Source: Cyclobacterium roseum (lineage in GTDB: Bacteria > Bacteroidota > Bacteroidia > Cytophagales > Cyclobacteriaceae). Taken from it: DNA of 64,000 nt. Each line of letters starts with the position of its first letter. The first letter of the stretch is position 1. Location of the stretch: NCBI RefSeq assembly GCF_010119225.1, contig NZ_WNKF01000003.1, positions 124,001 through 188,000 on the forward strand, written 5' to 3'. Positions 36,067 through 46,282 of this stretch are shown piece by piece. The position numbers were made by a program, and so were the translations under genes. The notes beneath the pieces were generated by a model. That model had not been told where the DNA came from and made no database searches. It worked only from the letters and a program-made list of their open reading frames with translations.

Positions 36067-37452
36067 CTATTCAACATATTCATCCCAGTTTACCTCGGCT
36101 TGTGGATGAGGAAATTGAAGAAAAATAGATCCCTGGTCAAATGAAGTATCGATTTCATCCAGGCGCCCGTACCTGCGGGCATCGATCCAACGGTGTCCCC
36201 AGGGTTCAGCCCATAAGGAGTACCTCCGCTGGTACAAAATCTCGTCGATAAGGCTGGGCTGATCAGTAGCCCCGGTGTAATCTCCAATTTCTGCTGCATT
36301 CCGGATGATATTGATTGCTTGCACCGCAAGATCGGTCTCCCCCAACTGTGCATGCGCCTCTGCCTTTAGCAAAATCAATTCTTCATTCCGGATAAAAGGA
36401 ATGGGGGTGGTGTTATTTGGCCATCGGTTGTCCTGATGGGTGCCTACCAGGGGGGTCGCATCGGTTGTAATGATTACCGGTTCCTCCCGTTCGAAAAATT
36501 TCTCGGCCACCCTTGCATCCCCTTCGGTAGCGTCTTCCAAAACGGAAGGATGCACCACCACGATGGTATTTATGGAGGCATCCCGAATGTAAAACAAGGG
36601 GTTAAATAAGTCCGGAGCACCAGTATACGGATGAGCAGGACCTGACTGCAGGTTCCCCTCCAAATCCATAAAAGAATTATCCAAGGCAGTTAATACACCT
36701 TCCCAGTCTTCCAGATAGGTATTGGTTCTGGCTAAGATGGCATTATTAATTTCCCGGATTCTTTCCAACGATGTAAATCCGGCAAATCCCGGGGTTAAGG
36801 TAAAAGGAAAATCACCGGTACCGGCTGTTTGCAGTAATTCGTCTGCGGTTTCGAGCAAGGAACGGGAGTGCTCCATACCCGCTTCGTAGGAAACGTAAGG
36901 GCCTGGATTAAGCGGGTCTCCCACGTCAATCCGGATGCCATTTTCGTAGACAAAATTGGCAGGAATCATAAATTGATAGGCCTGAATCATCCGGGCAAAA
37001 CCGGAGATTGCCGCCTGCTCCGCGGAACTCAGGTTATTGGTGTTTTCCGCAGCGGAAATCAGCACATTAGCCTGTCTGATCGCCTGATAGGGATCGGCCC
37101 AAGATCCTCCACCGGTGGATCCAAATCCAAAATAAACCCGGTCGGGTTCTCTACCTGCCTGGCCAAGCCAATCCGTCTGGAAACGAGGGTCTGAACCGTT
37201 CAGATACCAGATTTCTCTCCCAAAGGTGTTCCATGCCCGGGATACATTTTCGACGTAATCCCTGTGCCGGGACTCCAATCCCGTTATCAAAAACTGAATT
37301 TGGGAGCGGGAGGCATTTTCACTGACACTTCCCACAGAGGGGTTGTTGGGATCATCTATTTGATCCAGTTCCAACGGGTTGCAGCTAACCATGAGTAGTC
37401 CTGCAACCACGCCTAATCCTATATATCTTTGTAGTGTGCTCATTGTCTTCAT
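36067..37452 (-). CDS. SusD/RagB-family outer-membrane lipoprotein
   Basis: A SusD-type lid lipoprotein of about 461 residues that captures nutrients for its SusC partner. The lipobox is MVSC near residues 20-23 of the 37452 start (MKTMSTLQRYIGLGVV). ISGFARMIQAYQFMIPANFVYENGI, EELILLKAEAHAQLGETDLAVQAINIIRNAA and RRYSLWAEPWGHRWIDARRYGRL are typical SusD helical segments. An in-frame ATG at 37473 would overlap susC by 11 bases and gives an odd leader. It directly follows the SusC gene and is closed by a strong terminator. Confidence 0.92.
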   Translation of the reverse strand: MKTMSTLQRYIGLGVVAGLLMVSCNPLELDQIDDPNNPSVGSVSENASRSQIQFLITGLESRHRDYVENVSRAWNTFGREIWYLNGSDPRFQTDWLGQAGREPDRVYFGFGSTGGGSWADPYQAIRQANVLISAAENTNNLSSAEQAAISGFARMIQAYQFMIPANFVYENGIRIDVGDPLNPGPYVSYEAGMEHSRSLLETADELLQTAGTGDFPFTLTPGFAGFTSLERIREINNAILARTNTYLEDWEGVLTALDNSFMDLEGNLQSGPAHPYTGAPDLFNPLFYIRDASINTIVVVHPSVLEDATEGDARVAEKFFEREEPVIITTDATPLVGTHQDNRWPNNTTPIPFIRNEELILLKAEAHAQLGETDLAVQAINIIRNAAEIGDYTGATDQPSLIDEILYQRRYSLWAEPWGHRWIDARRYGRLDEIDTSFDQGSIFLQFPHPQAEVNWDEYVE

Positions 37453-37462
37453 TGTTTTAGGA

Positions 37463-40432
37463 TTAAAAATCAAGAGTTACGTGAAAGAAAATCCTTCTCG
37501 GTGTTGGGTAAGGGGCGATATCGACATTATTATCTACCGATCGTGCTCCAAAAGTGGACGTTTCGGGATCGTAGCCATCGTAATCGCTGAATAAAAAGGC
37601 GTTGTTTACGGACATACCTAAACGAACGCTTTCCAGTGCATTACCAAAAGTATTGCTTACAGAGGCTTTGGGAAGGGTGTAAAACAACCCTATCTCACGA
37701 ACTTTTACAAAAGAGGCATCCTGAACCCATCTTCCGGCGTTGTTATAGGGAGCGGGTGGGCGTTGTCTTCCGTTTGGTACACCGTCATTATTATCATCTT
37801 CAAACCATCCGTTGGTAGTTCCTCCGGAATCGGAAAGGAAAGATGTCAGGTTGATATTATCCCCGCCTTGCCGCCATTCTACAAGGAACGACAATTCCAG
37901 ATTGTTGTAGATGCGCATGGTATTATAGAAGGAAGTGTTGAACTTGGGCTGGGCATTTCCCCACACCGTAAATCCGCTTGGGTGATCCGAATCGGCAGGC
38001 GTACCAATAATGGTGGTTGGTGCAAAACCCTCGGCATAATAGAAGGTACCCAAACCGGTACCAAAGGCTCCCAGGTTATACTGCGGAATACCGAGGCGGG
38101 TCATATTCACCCGATTTTGCCAATACATAATTCGCGAAAACCAGTTGAAGTTCGCCTGGTCGACCACTGTCCCTGAGAGACTTAATTCCAATCCTTTGTT
38201 TTGCAGCTCCGCTTCGTTGCTGGGGATGGTATTCACTCCCGTGGATGGTGCCAGGTTCAGGTTCTGGATATTGTTTTGGGTGTTTTTAATGTAGTAGGTG
38301 GCTTCTAAGGCAAATCGGTTGTTTAAGAATCCAAAATCTACCCCAAACTCTAGTTCAGTAGCTGTTTCCGGCCGAATCTCTGTGTTACCTATCTGAAGTC
38401 CAACCACAGAACCTAACAAGCCCCCAATATTGGCTCCCTCAAGCCTGGAAAAGGTATTTCCGAATTCAACCGGTCCTGCCGTTTCACCGTAGGCGATCCT
38501 GGGTTTCAATTGGTTTATAAAACCGGAATTCCAAAAATCAAAATTTGCCAGATTTAACGCTAAGGAAGCCCTCGGAAAGCTATAATATTGATTGGGATCT
38601 CCATTCAGCGTAGACTTATCCCAACGAACGCCTACCGTACCGATGATTTTATCTTCAAAATTTGCTTCCTGTTGAAGGAAAATACCCGCTTCCTGAACCT
38701 CGCTTGTAAATTGTTCGACAATTTCCTGTACAGAGGCTTGCTGCAGGTTGGTTTGGCCCGGTACCAGACCCCGTCCCCTGTTAAATAAGGAACTGTTGCT
38801 AAAGTCCAGCCTAACCATACCGGCCTGGGAGTTCATGTTAACTTTTCCCAGATTAAAGTTATATACCAATGCCGCCTGAAAATTGGTATTAAAGCTTTCT
38901 TGCTTTCCCCAAAACACATCGCCGGGATTGGCCTGCCCGCGTTGGTATTGAAGAAACTCCGGCAGGTAAATCAACGTGGAATTTTGAAGAAAGTCTAATC
39001 CCCCGGCCACATTGGCTTTCAGGAAGCTATTGCTATTGCTAAACAAGTCAATGTCCAGGGTGAAGGCCTGAACAAAACGCTGCACGTCGGATGTGTTCTG
39101 CGCATGATCGGTGACCGCCGCAGGATTTTCGCTAAAGTAAGGATTGGTCGGGTAGACACCGTTTTCGTCAGGCCTGATATCAAAGTAATTTGGAATATAA
39201 GCCATGCTATATCCTATACTTGCTCCGGAATTGTTTTGGTTACCTGTAAATCCCCTATCTGATGTGGATTTGATATAGTTGGAGGACACCCCCAATTTGA
39301 TCTTATCCGTGATATTATGGTCCAGGTTGGCTCTAAGCGAAAAGCGATCAAAACCGGTATTTTTCACTGTCCCGTCTTCTGAATTAATATTTCCGGAAAC
39401 ATAAAACTTCGTTTTCTCACTACCACCGGACACCGTCAACCGGGTATTGCTGAGTAAGGCCGTGTTGTTATAGAAATAATCTTCGTAATCAATCCGGGTT
39501 CCTTCTCTGAAGCGCTGTAATTCTAGAGGCCTTCTGTCTTCCGGGAAAAAGGCATTGATTTTTTCTTCACTCCAGTCGTCTGTTCCCAAAAGCCGTAATG
39601 GTTGCGCAAAACCGATGTCCTGGGAAAGGGATACTTTGGTTTTGCCCTCAGCTCCACGCTTGGTGGTGATGATGATTACCCCGGCGTTGGCACGGGTACC
39701 ATAAATAGCGGCAGCGGAGGGTCCTTTCAGCACTTCAATGGTTTCAATATCTGCCGGGTTGAGATCAGCAAGTCTGTTGGATCCATCATCCTGACTCTCA
39801 TTACCTGCACCGGTGACGGTAGCCCGTCCGGTTCGCTGGAAGGAGTTATTGATATAGACACCATCCAGTATAATGAGTGGCTGTGAAGCTCCCGTAAGGC
39901 TTGAAATTCCGCGCAACTGAATGGATAAACCTCCTCCCGGAGCGCCTCCATTGGACCGAATGTTTGCCCCGGCGATTTTACCATAAAGCGCCCCATCGGT
40001 GGTTTGGATGGTAGTCGTTCCGGTTAGCTCCCGGGAAGAAACGGATGAAACCGCGTTGGCTAGGTTGGACCGCTTGACGGAAGAGGCCAATCCTGTCACC
40101 ACTACTTCTTCCAGATTGGTAGCGTCTTCCTGAAGGGCTACGCTAAGGGTAGTGTTGGTATTGGGCCCAACATCAATGTTTTGGCTAAGGTATCCCAAGG
40201 AGGAGATAACCAGGGTAGCCGACGCATTGTCATCGAAATTCAGATTAAACCTGCCATCCAGGTCGGTTACGGTTCCCTTTGTAGTGTTGCGAACCAGTAT
40301 ACTTGCCCCTATCATGGGGTCTCCAGTGCGTTCGTCGGTAATGATACCCGATACGCTGTACTGTGCATGCGTCCATCCCATACTGAGTAGGGACAAAAAC
40401 ATGACCAATGAAAATCGGTAAAGGTTTGACAT
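37463..40432 (-). CDS. SusC/RagA-family TonB-linked outer-membrane transporter
   Basis: A 989-residue TonB-dependent receptor. Signal peptide about 1-23 (ending THAQ). A carboxypeptidase-regulatory-like domain follows at about 25-100 (VSGIITDERTGDPMIGASILV). The TonB-box-side motif EEVVVTGLA and the plug (GAPGGGLSIQLRGISSL, QPLIILDGVYIN) come next, then the 22-strand barrel, ending in the outer-membrane signature FFHVTLDF. It is paired with SusD but has no anti-sigma FecR gene, no hydrolase and no regulator next to it, so the substrate cannot be inferred. A possible -7 box lies at 40525-40532. Confidence 0.95.
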   Translation of the reverse strand: MSNLYRFSLVMFLSLLSMGWTHAQYSVSGIITDERTGDPMIGASILVRNTTKGTVTDLDGRFNLNFDDNASATLVISSLGYLSQNIDVGPNTNTTLSVALQEDATNLEEVVVTGLASSVKRSNLANAVSSVSSRELTGTTTIQTTDGALYGKIAGANIRSNGGAPGGGLSIQLRGISSLTGASQPLIILDGVYINNSFQRTGRATVTGAGNESQDDGSNRLADLNPADIETIEVLKGPSAAAIYGTRANAGVIIITTKRGAEGKTKVSLSQDIGFAQPLRLLGTDDWSEEKINAFFPEDRRPLELQRFREGTRIDYEDYFYNNTALLSNTRLTVSGGSEKTKFYVSGNINSEDGTVKNTGFDRFSLRANLDHNITDKIKLGVSSNYIKSTSDRGFTGNQNNSGASIGYSMAYIPNYFDIRPDENGVYPTNPYFSENPAAVTDHAQNTSDVQRFVQAFTLDIDLFSNSNSFLKANVAGGLDFLQNSTLIYLPEFLQYQRGQANPGDVFWGKQESFNTNFQAALVYNFNLGKVNMNSQAGMVRLDFSNSSLFNRGRGLVPGQTNLQQASVQEIVEQFTSEVQEAGIFLQQEANFEDKIIGTVGVRWDKSTLNGDPNQYYSFPRASLALNLANFDFWNSGFINQLKPRIAYGETAGPVEFGNTFSRLEGANIGGLLGSVVGLQIGNTEIRPETATELEFGVDFGFLNNRFALEATYYIKNTQNNIQNLNLAPSTGVNTIPSNEAELQNKGLELSLSGTVVDQANFNWFSRIMYWQNRVNMTRLGIPQYNLGAFGTGLGTFYYAEGFAPTTIIGTPADSDHPSGFTVWGNAQPKFNTSFYNTMRIYNNLELSFLVEWRQGGDNINLTSFLSDSGGTTNGWFEDDNNDGVPNGRQRPPAPYNNAGRWVQDASFVKVREIGLFYTLPKASVSNTFGNALESVRLGMSVNNAFLFSDYDGYDPETSTFGARSVDNNVDIAPYPTPRRIFFHVTLDF

Positions 40433-40524
40433 AGAACTAAATTTAGATTGAGGTTAATTAACAATTAATGGTGATAAATTAATTAAATAGTCGTAATGAT
40501 ATTTAATAATAAATCGTAATGAGG

Positions 40525-40532
40525 CAAAAATA
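40525..40532 (-). promoter_or_regulatory. Possible -7 box upstream of SusC
   Basis: The minus strand reads TATTTTTG, matching TAnnTTTG, about 92 bases before the SusC start. No TTTG is found at the right distance, so this is weak. The rest of the 287-base gap up to the queG end is A/T-rich without genes. Confidence 0.35.
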
Positions 40533-40719
40533 TTGATTTTATTTTGGAATTAATTAGTTAGATAGTTTTTAATGTAATAAAAGCCCTGAGAAACTAAAAT
40601 TGTTTTGCTTTTCTGAAAAAAATGGCGGGAAATTAGCCAGAAATTTTAAAAGTTAACTATTCTTAGCGGAAGTTGGGCTGATAAATAGCAGTACCTACCA
40701 AAACCGAGGCGCTGACCAA

Positions 40720-41652
40720 TCATTCCTGATTTACCTGAATAAACTTGATATTTCTACGCAGTCCTTCCCACTTGGTGCGTTTCAAAGCCGACTTTTTAAA
40801 AACCCGATCAAAGGTTTCTTTAGTCATTTCTTCCCAATCCAGCGATTCCAGCTCGGGCTGGGGCAAAAATTCCGGTTCCTGATGAGGTTTTGAAAAACGA
40901 TTCCAGGGGCACACATCCTGGCAAATATCGCAGCCAAAGGCCCAGTTATCCATCTTTCCCTTGAATTGCTCCGGAATTTCTTCCTTGAGCTCGATGGTCA
41001 GGTAGGAGATGCATTTAGAGGCATCCACCAGGTTGGCCTGCAGGATGGCATCCGTAGGGCAGGCATCAATGCAGCGGGTACAAGTGCCACAATAATCGTG
41101 GGCAATCGGTGCGTCGTAGTGAAGGGGTAGGTCAATGATCAGCTCTGCCAGAAAAAAGAAACTGCCCATGTGCTGATTTAAAAGTAAACTGTTTTTTCCG
41201 GTCCAACCTAATCCTGCCTTTTGAGCCCATTGCCTTTCCATGACTGGCGCACTGTCGACAAAAGCCCTGCCGTTGATGTCCCCGATTTCTTCCTTTAGGA
41301 TTTGAAGAAACCTTTTGAGTTTGTCTTTAATGACAAAGTGGTAATCTTTTCCATAAGCATATTTGGCGATTTTGATGTCTTCTGTTCCTTCCGGCAGCTT
41401 CTTTGGGGGGTAATAATTGTATATCAGACTGATGACCGACTGGGCGTTGTCCACGAGTTTGCCCGGATCCAGTCTTTTGTCAAAATGATTGGCCATATAG
41501 GCCATTTTGCCCTGGTAGTTGTTGTCTAACCAGGATTCTAATTTTGCTGCTTCCTCTTCTAAAAAGGCGGACCTGGCGATGCCACAAAAGTCGAAACCCA
41601 ACTTTTCGGCTGTTTCTTTGATTAACTGGCTGTTTTTTTTTCTGGTATCCAT
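40720..41652 (-). CDS. queG: Epoxyqueuosine reductase
   Basis: A 310-residue cobalamin- and Fe-S-dependent enzyme that reduces epoxyqueuosine to queuosine, the last step of the tRNA wobble-base modification. Two 4Fe-4S motifs are present: [16 protein letters not shown] and [13 protein letters not shown]. The active-site region with [27 protein letters not shown] is characteristic. Length is at the short end, as in many bacteria lacking the C-terminal HEAT-like extension. The next upstream gene, ruvB, is 35 bases away. Confidence 0.95.
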   Translation of the reverse strand: MDTRKKNSQLIKETAEKLGFDFCGIARSAFLEEEAAKLESWLDNNYQGKMAYMANHFDKRLDPGKLVDNAQSVISLIYNYYPPKKLPEGTEDIKIAKYAYGKDYHFVIKDKLKRFLQILKEEIGDINGRAFVDSAPVMERQWAQKAGLGWTGKNSLLLNQHMGSFFFLAELIIDLPLHYDAPIAHDYCGTCTRCIDACPTDAILQANLVDASKCISYLTIELKEEIPEQFKGKMDNWAFGCDICQDVCPWNRFSKPHQEPEFLPQPELESLDWEEMTKETFDRVFKKSALKRTKWEGLRRNIKFIQVNQE

Positions 41653-41687
41653 AAACTATGGGTATCGAATGCGGTGCAGCGGAAAGC

Positions 41688-42725
41688 CTACAAATCAAAA
41701 AGACTACCGGATTGACCACCAAAATCCGGCTTGATTTTTAAATGTCCGTAGGCCAGTTCAGTGGCCATCCTTCCCCGGCTGGTTCTTTTAAGGTACCCTT
41801 CCTGAATCAAAAATGGTTCGTAAACTTCCTCTATCGTTTCGGCCTCCTCTCCACAAGCGGTGGCAATGGTAGAAATGCCTACCGGTCCACCATTAAATTT
41901 TTTAATGATGGTCAGCAGGATGCGGTTATCCATTTCATCCAGTCCGTTTACATCTACATCCAGTGCGTTGAGTGCCATTTTTGCGATGTCCAGGCTGATC
42001 CTTCCATCCCCTTTAATTTCTGCAAAATCCCGGGTTCGGCGCAACAGGTTGTTGGCAATTCTCGGGGTGCCTCTGCTTCGCCTGGCAATCTCAAAAGCAG
42101 CTTCTTCATCCAATGGAGTGCCCAGAATGGAGGCGGAGCGCTTGACGATGGTGCGAAGCAATTCCGCATCGTAATACTCCAACCTTGCGTTGATCCCAAA
42201 CCGCGCCCGTAAGGGGGAGGTAAGCAGGCCGGAGCGGGTGGTGGCTCCCACCAGCGTGAAGGGATTCAGGCTAATTTGTACGGAGCGGGCGTTGGGCCCG
42301 GAGTCCAGCATGATATCAATCCGGAAATCCTCCATGGCGGAATACAGGTATTCTTCTACAACCGGATTGAGCCGGTGAATTTCATCAATAAAGAGCACAT
42401 CTCCTTCTTCGAGATTTGTCAAAAGACCTGCCAGGTCGGATGGCTTGTCCAGCACCGGCCCGGAGGTAATTTTTAGGCTGGATTCCAGCTCATTGGCAAT
42501 GATATGGCTCAAGGTAGTTTTTCCCAGACCGGGAGGTCCGTGAAGTAGCACGTGATCGAGGGATTCTCCTCGTCTTTTGGCAGCCAGAACGAAAACCTTT
42601 ATATTTTCAACGGTTTTTTTCTGACCCGTAAAATCCTCAAAACTCAGTGGTCTTAAAGCCTTTTCTATTTCTTTGTCCCCCGATCCCAGGCTTTCTTCGT
42701 CACCACGCAGATAATCTTCTCTCAT
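41688..42725 (-). CDS. ruvB: Holliday junction branch-migration ATPase RuvB
   Basis: A 345-residue AAA+ motor that drives branch migration with RuvA. Walker A is [11 protein letters not shown] near residue 63; Walker B is LFIDEIHRL; the sensor [17 protein letters not shown] and the C-terminal winged helix ([16 protein letters not shown]) are intact. The ATG at 42725 is preferred over the GTG at 42731. Its -7 box lies 20-27 bases upstream. The downstream neighbour is queG. Confidence 0.97.
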   Translation of the reverse strand: MREDYLRGDEESLGSGDKEIEKALRPLSFEDFTGQKKTVENIKVFVLAAKRRGESLDHVLLHGPPGLGKTTLSHIIANELESSLKITSGPVLDKPSDLAGLLTNLEEGDVLFIDEIHRLNPVVEEYLYSAMEDFRIDIMLDSGPNARSVQISLNPFTLVGATTRSGLLTSPLRARFGINARLEYYDAELLRTIVKRSASILGTPLDEEAAFEIARRSRGTPRIANNLLRRTRDFAEIKGDGRISLDIAKMALNALDVDVNGLDEMDNRILLTIIKKFNGGPVGISTIATACGEEAETIEEVYEPFLIQEGYLKRTSRGRMATELAYGHLKIKPDFGGQSGSLFDL

Positions 42726-42744
42726 ATTCACTAGCTAAGAATTA

Positions 42745-42752
42745 CAAATATA
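42745..42752 (-). promoter_or_regulatory. -7 box of ruvB
   Basis: TATATTTG on the minus strand (TAnnTTTG), 20-27 bases before the ruvB ATG. No clear TTTG partner is seen 19-21 bases further upstream. Confidence 0.45.
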
Positions 42753-42882
42753 AAAAAATTGGTCCGGTTTTCAGTTACCATTTGCCTTTACCTGCCTCAC
42801 TAACCAAAGGATAATAGGTAAAAACAAAGGGCATTTGGAAAATAAGAATTAACTTTCGGAAAATTAAAACAGACATCGTTTT

Positions 42883-43950
42883 ATGCGAAAATCTGCCAAG
42901 AAAAATATCATTTACAGCATTTTGTTATTGTTGGTGGTATTTATGGTGTATCTCTACAGGCAAAACCAAAATGCACCGGACATTGAAGAATCGGATGATC
43001 AAAAAATGGTGCTCACAGGCCCTACCATGGGTACCAGCTACCGGGTGGTTTACCTGGACCCTGGCAGAAGGGATCTTCAGGAGGAAATCGACTCGTTACT
43101 GGTTGATATCAATCAATCCCTGTCTACCTATATTCCCGATTCGGAATTAAGCAGATTTAACCGGAATGATTCGTTGGAATTCGACTCCCCTTACCTGTAT
43201 CCGGTATTAGCGGCCAGTGAGCGGGTATATGAAGCCACTTCTGGGGCTTTTGACCCGACGGTCGGACCTTTGGTTAATGTTTGGGGATTTGGTCCGGAAG
43301 GAGCATCCTTGAAGGATAGTGTGGAAGTCAGACAGCTTTTAGAACGGGTAGGCTTTGATCAATTGCTGTTTGATCAAAGTGGAATTAGGAAATCCAATCC
43401 GGACAGCTACCTGGACTTGAGTGCCATCGCCAAAGGCTATGGGGTGGACCTGGTAGGTGAATTTCTTGAAAGCCGGGGAATTCAAAATTACCTGGTAGAA
43501 ATAGGAGGAGAATTGGTGAGCAGGGGGGTAAATGAAAACGGAGAACTGTGGAAAGTGGGCGTAACGAGACCTACCGAAGAAGGCCTGGCCAATGAATTGT
43601 ATTCCATCATTGCATTGGATAATAAGGGCATGGCTACCTCGGGGAATTATCGTAATTTTTATATCAAAGATTCCGTGAAATATTCGCATACCATTAGTCC
43701 TTTTACCGGGTATCCGGTAGAACATCGCTTGTTGAGTGCCACGGTGCTGGCAGCGGATTGCATGACCGCCGACGCATTTGCCACGGCGTTTATGGTTCTG
43801 GGATTGGAGAGGGCCAAGGAAATTCAGGAATCAGTGGAAGGCCTGGAAATCTTTCTTATCTTTAACGATGAGCAGGGACAGGTGCAATCCTATGTAAGTA
43901 AGGGACTGGTTCCTTTTCTTACCAATGTCCAGGAAGAAGAATCCAAATAA
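42883..43950 (+). CDS. apbE: FAD:protein FMN transferase ApbE
   Basis: A 355-residue enzyme that attaches FMN covalently to Thr or Ser of periplasmic or membrane proteins such as NqrB/NqrC and RnfG. The N-terminal hydrophobic helix (IIYSILLLLVVFMVYLY, about residues 9-25) anchors it on the periplasmic side. The motifs TGPTMGTSYRVVY, DLSAIAKGYGVDL, EIGGELVSRG and HTISPFTGYP are all family hallmarks. It overlaps nothing and is followed 13 bases later by a ZIP transporter gene. Target flavoproteins are not in the window. Confidence 0.95.
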   Translation: MRKSAKKNIIYSILLLLVVFMVYLYRQNQNAPDIEESDDQKMVLTGPTMGTSYRVVYLDPGRRDLQEEIDSLLVDINQSLSTYIPDSELSRFNRNDSLEFDSPYLYPVLAASERVYEATSGAFDPTVGPLVNVWGFGPEGASLKDSVEVRQLLERVGFDQLLFDQSGIRKSNPDSYLDLSAIAKGYGVDLVGEFLESRGIQNYLVEIGGELVSRGVNENGELWKVGVTRPTEEGLANELYSIIALDNKGMATSGNYRNFYIKDSVKYSHTISPFTGYPVEHRLLSATVLAADCMTADAFATAFMVLGLERAKEIQESVEGLEIFLIFNDEQGQVQSYVSKGLVPFLTNVQEEESK

Positions 43951-43963
43951 CCCGGTATTTATT

Positions 43964-44698
43964 ATGCTTCATTTTCTTTTTCTATTTATCGCTGCATTTG
44001 GTGCGGGATTGCTAGCCTTATTTATCCCGGGATGGAAGGAAAAGAGTTTCAAACTGGGGTTGATTTTTGCCGGAGCCTATCTTTTTGCCATTACCATTTT
44101 ACACATCCTGCCCGAACTTTTTGCAGATCAGGATTCTGCCTATTACATGGGCTTGTATATTCTTTTGGGATTTCTGCTTCAGCAGGTCCTGGACTTTATG
44201 TCTTCGGGAATTGAGCACGGACACATCCACGACCATGGAGGGCAAAGCGTGGGTAACAGTGTTTGGACCTTGATGATCGGCTTGTTTTTACACGCCTTTC
44301 TGGAAGGGACCCTCCTTTCCAAGCAGCCCATGCTGGCAGGGCACCATCACGGTAGTGAAACCTTGTTGATTGGGATCATCCTTCACAAGATGCCGGAAGC
44401 GTTTGCGTTGGTAGCTGTATTGATGACCCGGATGAATAAACCGGGAGTTTTGCTGTTATTGGTTCTCTTTTCCCTGGCTTCCCCACTGGGAATGATTTCC
44501 ACCGATTTGCTATACGACCAAGAGCTTATCGGAAGGGGAACCTTAAACATTTTGTTCGGCTTGGTGGCAGGTGGTTTCCTACATATTTCCACGATCATCT
44601 TTTTTGAAAGCTCTCCCCAACACCGCTTTCAGCTGCACAAGCTGCTGATCATCTTATTGGCCTCCGGATTGGCTATTTTGACCGAGTTTATTATTTGA
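43964..44698 (+). CDS. ZIP-family divalent metal transporter
   Basis: A 244-residue membrane protein with eight hydrophobic segments. Metal-site helices carry HAFLEG (near residue 112) and HKMPEAFAL (near residue 145), the ZIP signatures; a His-rich loop (EHGHIHDHGG) lies between helices 3 and 4. Such carriers take up zinc, iron or manganese. The ATG at 43964 gives a first helix typical of the family; the frame is also open from 43925 within apbE. It is the second gene of a plus-strand pair with apbE. Confidence 0.88.
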   Translation: MLHFLFLFIAAFGAGLLALFIPGWKEKSFKLGLIFAGAYLFAITILHILPELFADQDSAYYMGLYILLGFLLQQVLDFMSSGIEHGHIHDHGGQSVGNSVWTLMIGLFLHAFLEGTLLSKQPMLAGHHHGSETLLIGIILHKMPEAFALVAVLMTRMNKPGVLLLLVLFSLASPLGMISTDLLYDQELIGRGTLNILFGLVAGGFLHISTIIFFESSPQHRFQLHKLLIILLASGLAILTEFII

Positions 44699-44704
44699 TA
44701 GCCT

Positions 44705-46282
44705 TTATTTACGAACCCGAAAGATTCGATAGGACCGGTATTCCTGACCGAACTGATCTTGGGTTTCTACCTCTAGTCGATGCGTCCCTACCGAAAGGTG
44801 ATCTGGCAGGGTGGCGGTCCAAATATGGTTGGAAATCTGAGGCGGATCCATCTTCCAACCTATACCTTCGTCTACCGAAGTACCATTTGATAATTCCAGG
44901 TCCAGGTATTTATCCAGGCTGTGCATCCAGGCGTTTAGGGGGTCTTCCTGGGGATCAAATTGCATTGGGATCCAGGTGTTTGAATCCCCTACCCTCATTT
45001 TAACTTGTGATTTCTCAGAACCTGCGAATACATTGACCAGCACCGCGGTGTTTTTTAGTTCGTTTGTAGGAATGTCATCCGGCAGGTGGATGTTCATCTG
45101 ATAGGAAGCTGGTCGTCGGGCAGCCTTAAACCGGATGCGGTAGTCGGTCCCGTCAAATTCCACCAGACTGTAGCCATTCGGGGCACCATCGTTCATTGTG
45201 GCATGCGGGATGCCGGTTTCGTCCTTTAGTCCCACCCACCAGCTTCCGCTTACGGTAGCATTGATAAAGTGATGGTGCGGGGTTTCGCCCTTCCAACCCT
45301 CATCCTGATCGATGAACACATGATTCATGGTATGCGTGTGGCCAGCAATAGATAAGGTATAGGGTCTGTTTTGAAGCAATTGAAATAGCTGCTTTCTGCC
45401 TTGAGTTCGTGTGATCGGAGCGTGTTGCACGATTACGACTCGCTTTTCAAGCGGCACAAAATCAAGGAAGTTTTTGATGAAATTAAGCTGTTCGTCGGTG
45501 TATTGGGAGGTATACTTACCGCTTTCATCATAATGAATGTCGCGAATGACGATGAAGGCTACTTTGCCATACTCAAAAGCATAGGTACTGGGACCAAAAA
45601 AACGATTAAAGGTTTCATCCCGGAATGGATCCTCCGTAACATCCCGGTTGTGGTCGTGATTACCAAAGACGTAATACCAGGGGATACCAATCTGCGCGGT
45701 GCTTTCACTGATTTCCTCAAAAAGAGCCGGGTCGTCTGCCACGATGTCTCCCAGGGTAATGCCAAAAGCAGCATCGGTAGTCAAACATTCCTCAATTACA
45801 TCGTGACTCACATAATTCACTTCTTTTATACCTCTTGCCTGTGGGTCTCCAAACAGTAGGACCTCAAACCGGTCCTCTTCCTCCTGCGGATGCAAAGGAA
45901 AATTAATCTGCTCCGGTAGCGGCCCAGTAGGAGTAAGGCCCGCAACCTCGGTGAAGGGGGAGCCATTTGGTTGGTGCCAATAGTAATACTGAGCAAGGTG
46001 ATTGGCATTTAAGGGGCTTTGATAACCAGCTGGTTTGATAATAAATACAGCCTGGCCCTCCCGAACCGGTAATTTCCAGCCGCCATCAGGACCACTTTCC
46101 GTCACCTCTACCCCATTGGTAACCAAGACAGAGGGTATCCCGGGTTCTCCCGGGTCCAATTTGCCGTTATTATTGAGATCCTGATATACCTGACCCCTTG
46201 CGATTTCCTGAGCAAGTATTTCATTGAGTAAAAATATGAAGTGCAGTCCTGACAGCAGGTAACTAAGGAGAAGTGGTTTCAT
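44705..46282 (-). CDS. Secreted calcineurin-like metallophosphoesterase
   Basis: A 525-residue exported protein with a signal peptide (about 1-25, ending EILAQE). The N-terminus carries an SdrD-B-like domain with an EF-hand-like DLNNNGKLDPGEPG. The phosphoesterase core follows with all metal motifs: LLFGDPQ, LGDIVADD, VFGNHDHNRD, VQHAPI and IAGHTHTMNH. A C-terminal beta domain closes the protein. The ATG at 46282 is chosen because it starts the signal peptide; the frame runs further to 46354. Such proteins hydrolyse phosphodiesters or phosphomonoesters outside the cell. It is convergent with the ZIP gene. Confidence 0.88.
   Translation of the reverse strand: MKPLLLSYLLSGLHFIFLLNEILAQEIARGQVYQDLNNNGKLDPGEPGIPSVLVTNGVEVTESGPDGGWKLPVREGQAVFIIKPAGYQSPLNANHLAQYYYWHQPNGSPFTEVAGLTPTGPLPEQINFPLHPQEEEDRFEVLLFGDPQARGIKEVNYVSHDVIEECLTTDAAFGITLGDIVADDPALFEEISESTAQIGIPWYYVFGNHDHNRDVTEDPFRDETFNRFFGPSTYAFEYGKVAFIVIRDIHYDESGKYTSQYTDEQLNFIKNFLDFVPLEKRVVIVQHAPITRTQGRKQLFQLLQNRPYTLSIAGHTHTMNHVFIDQDEGWKGETPHHHFINATVSGSWWVGLKDETGIPHATMNDGAPNGYSLVEFDGTDYRIRFKAARRPASYQMNIHLPDDIPTNELKNTAVLVNVFAGSEKSQVKMRVGDSNTWIPMQFDPQEDPLNAWMHSLDKYLDLELSNGTSVDEGIGWKMDPPQISNHIWTATLPDHLSVGTHRLEVETQDQFGQEYRSYRIFRVRK

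Noticed and set aside
41742-42212. A 156-codon plus-strand frame over ruvB
   Set aside because: It is antisense to conserved RuvB motifs and has no domain of its own.
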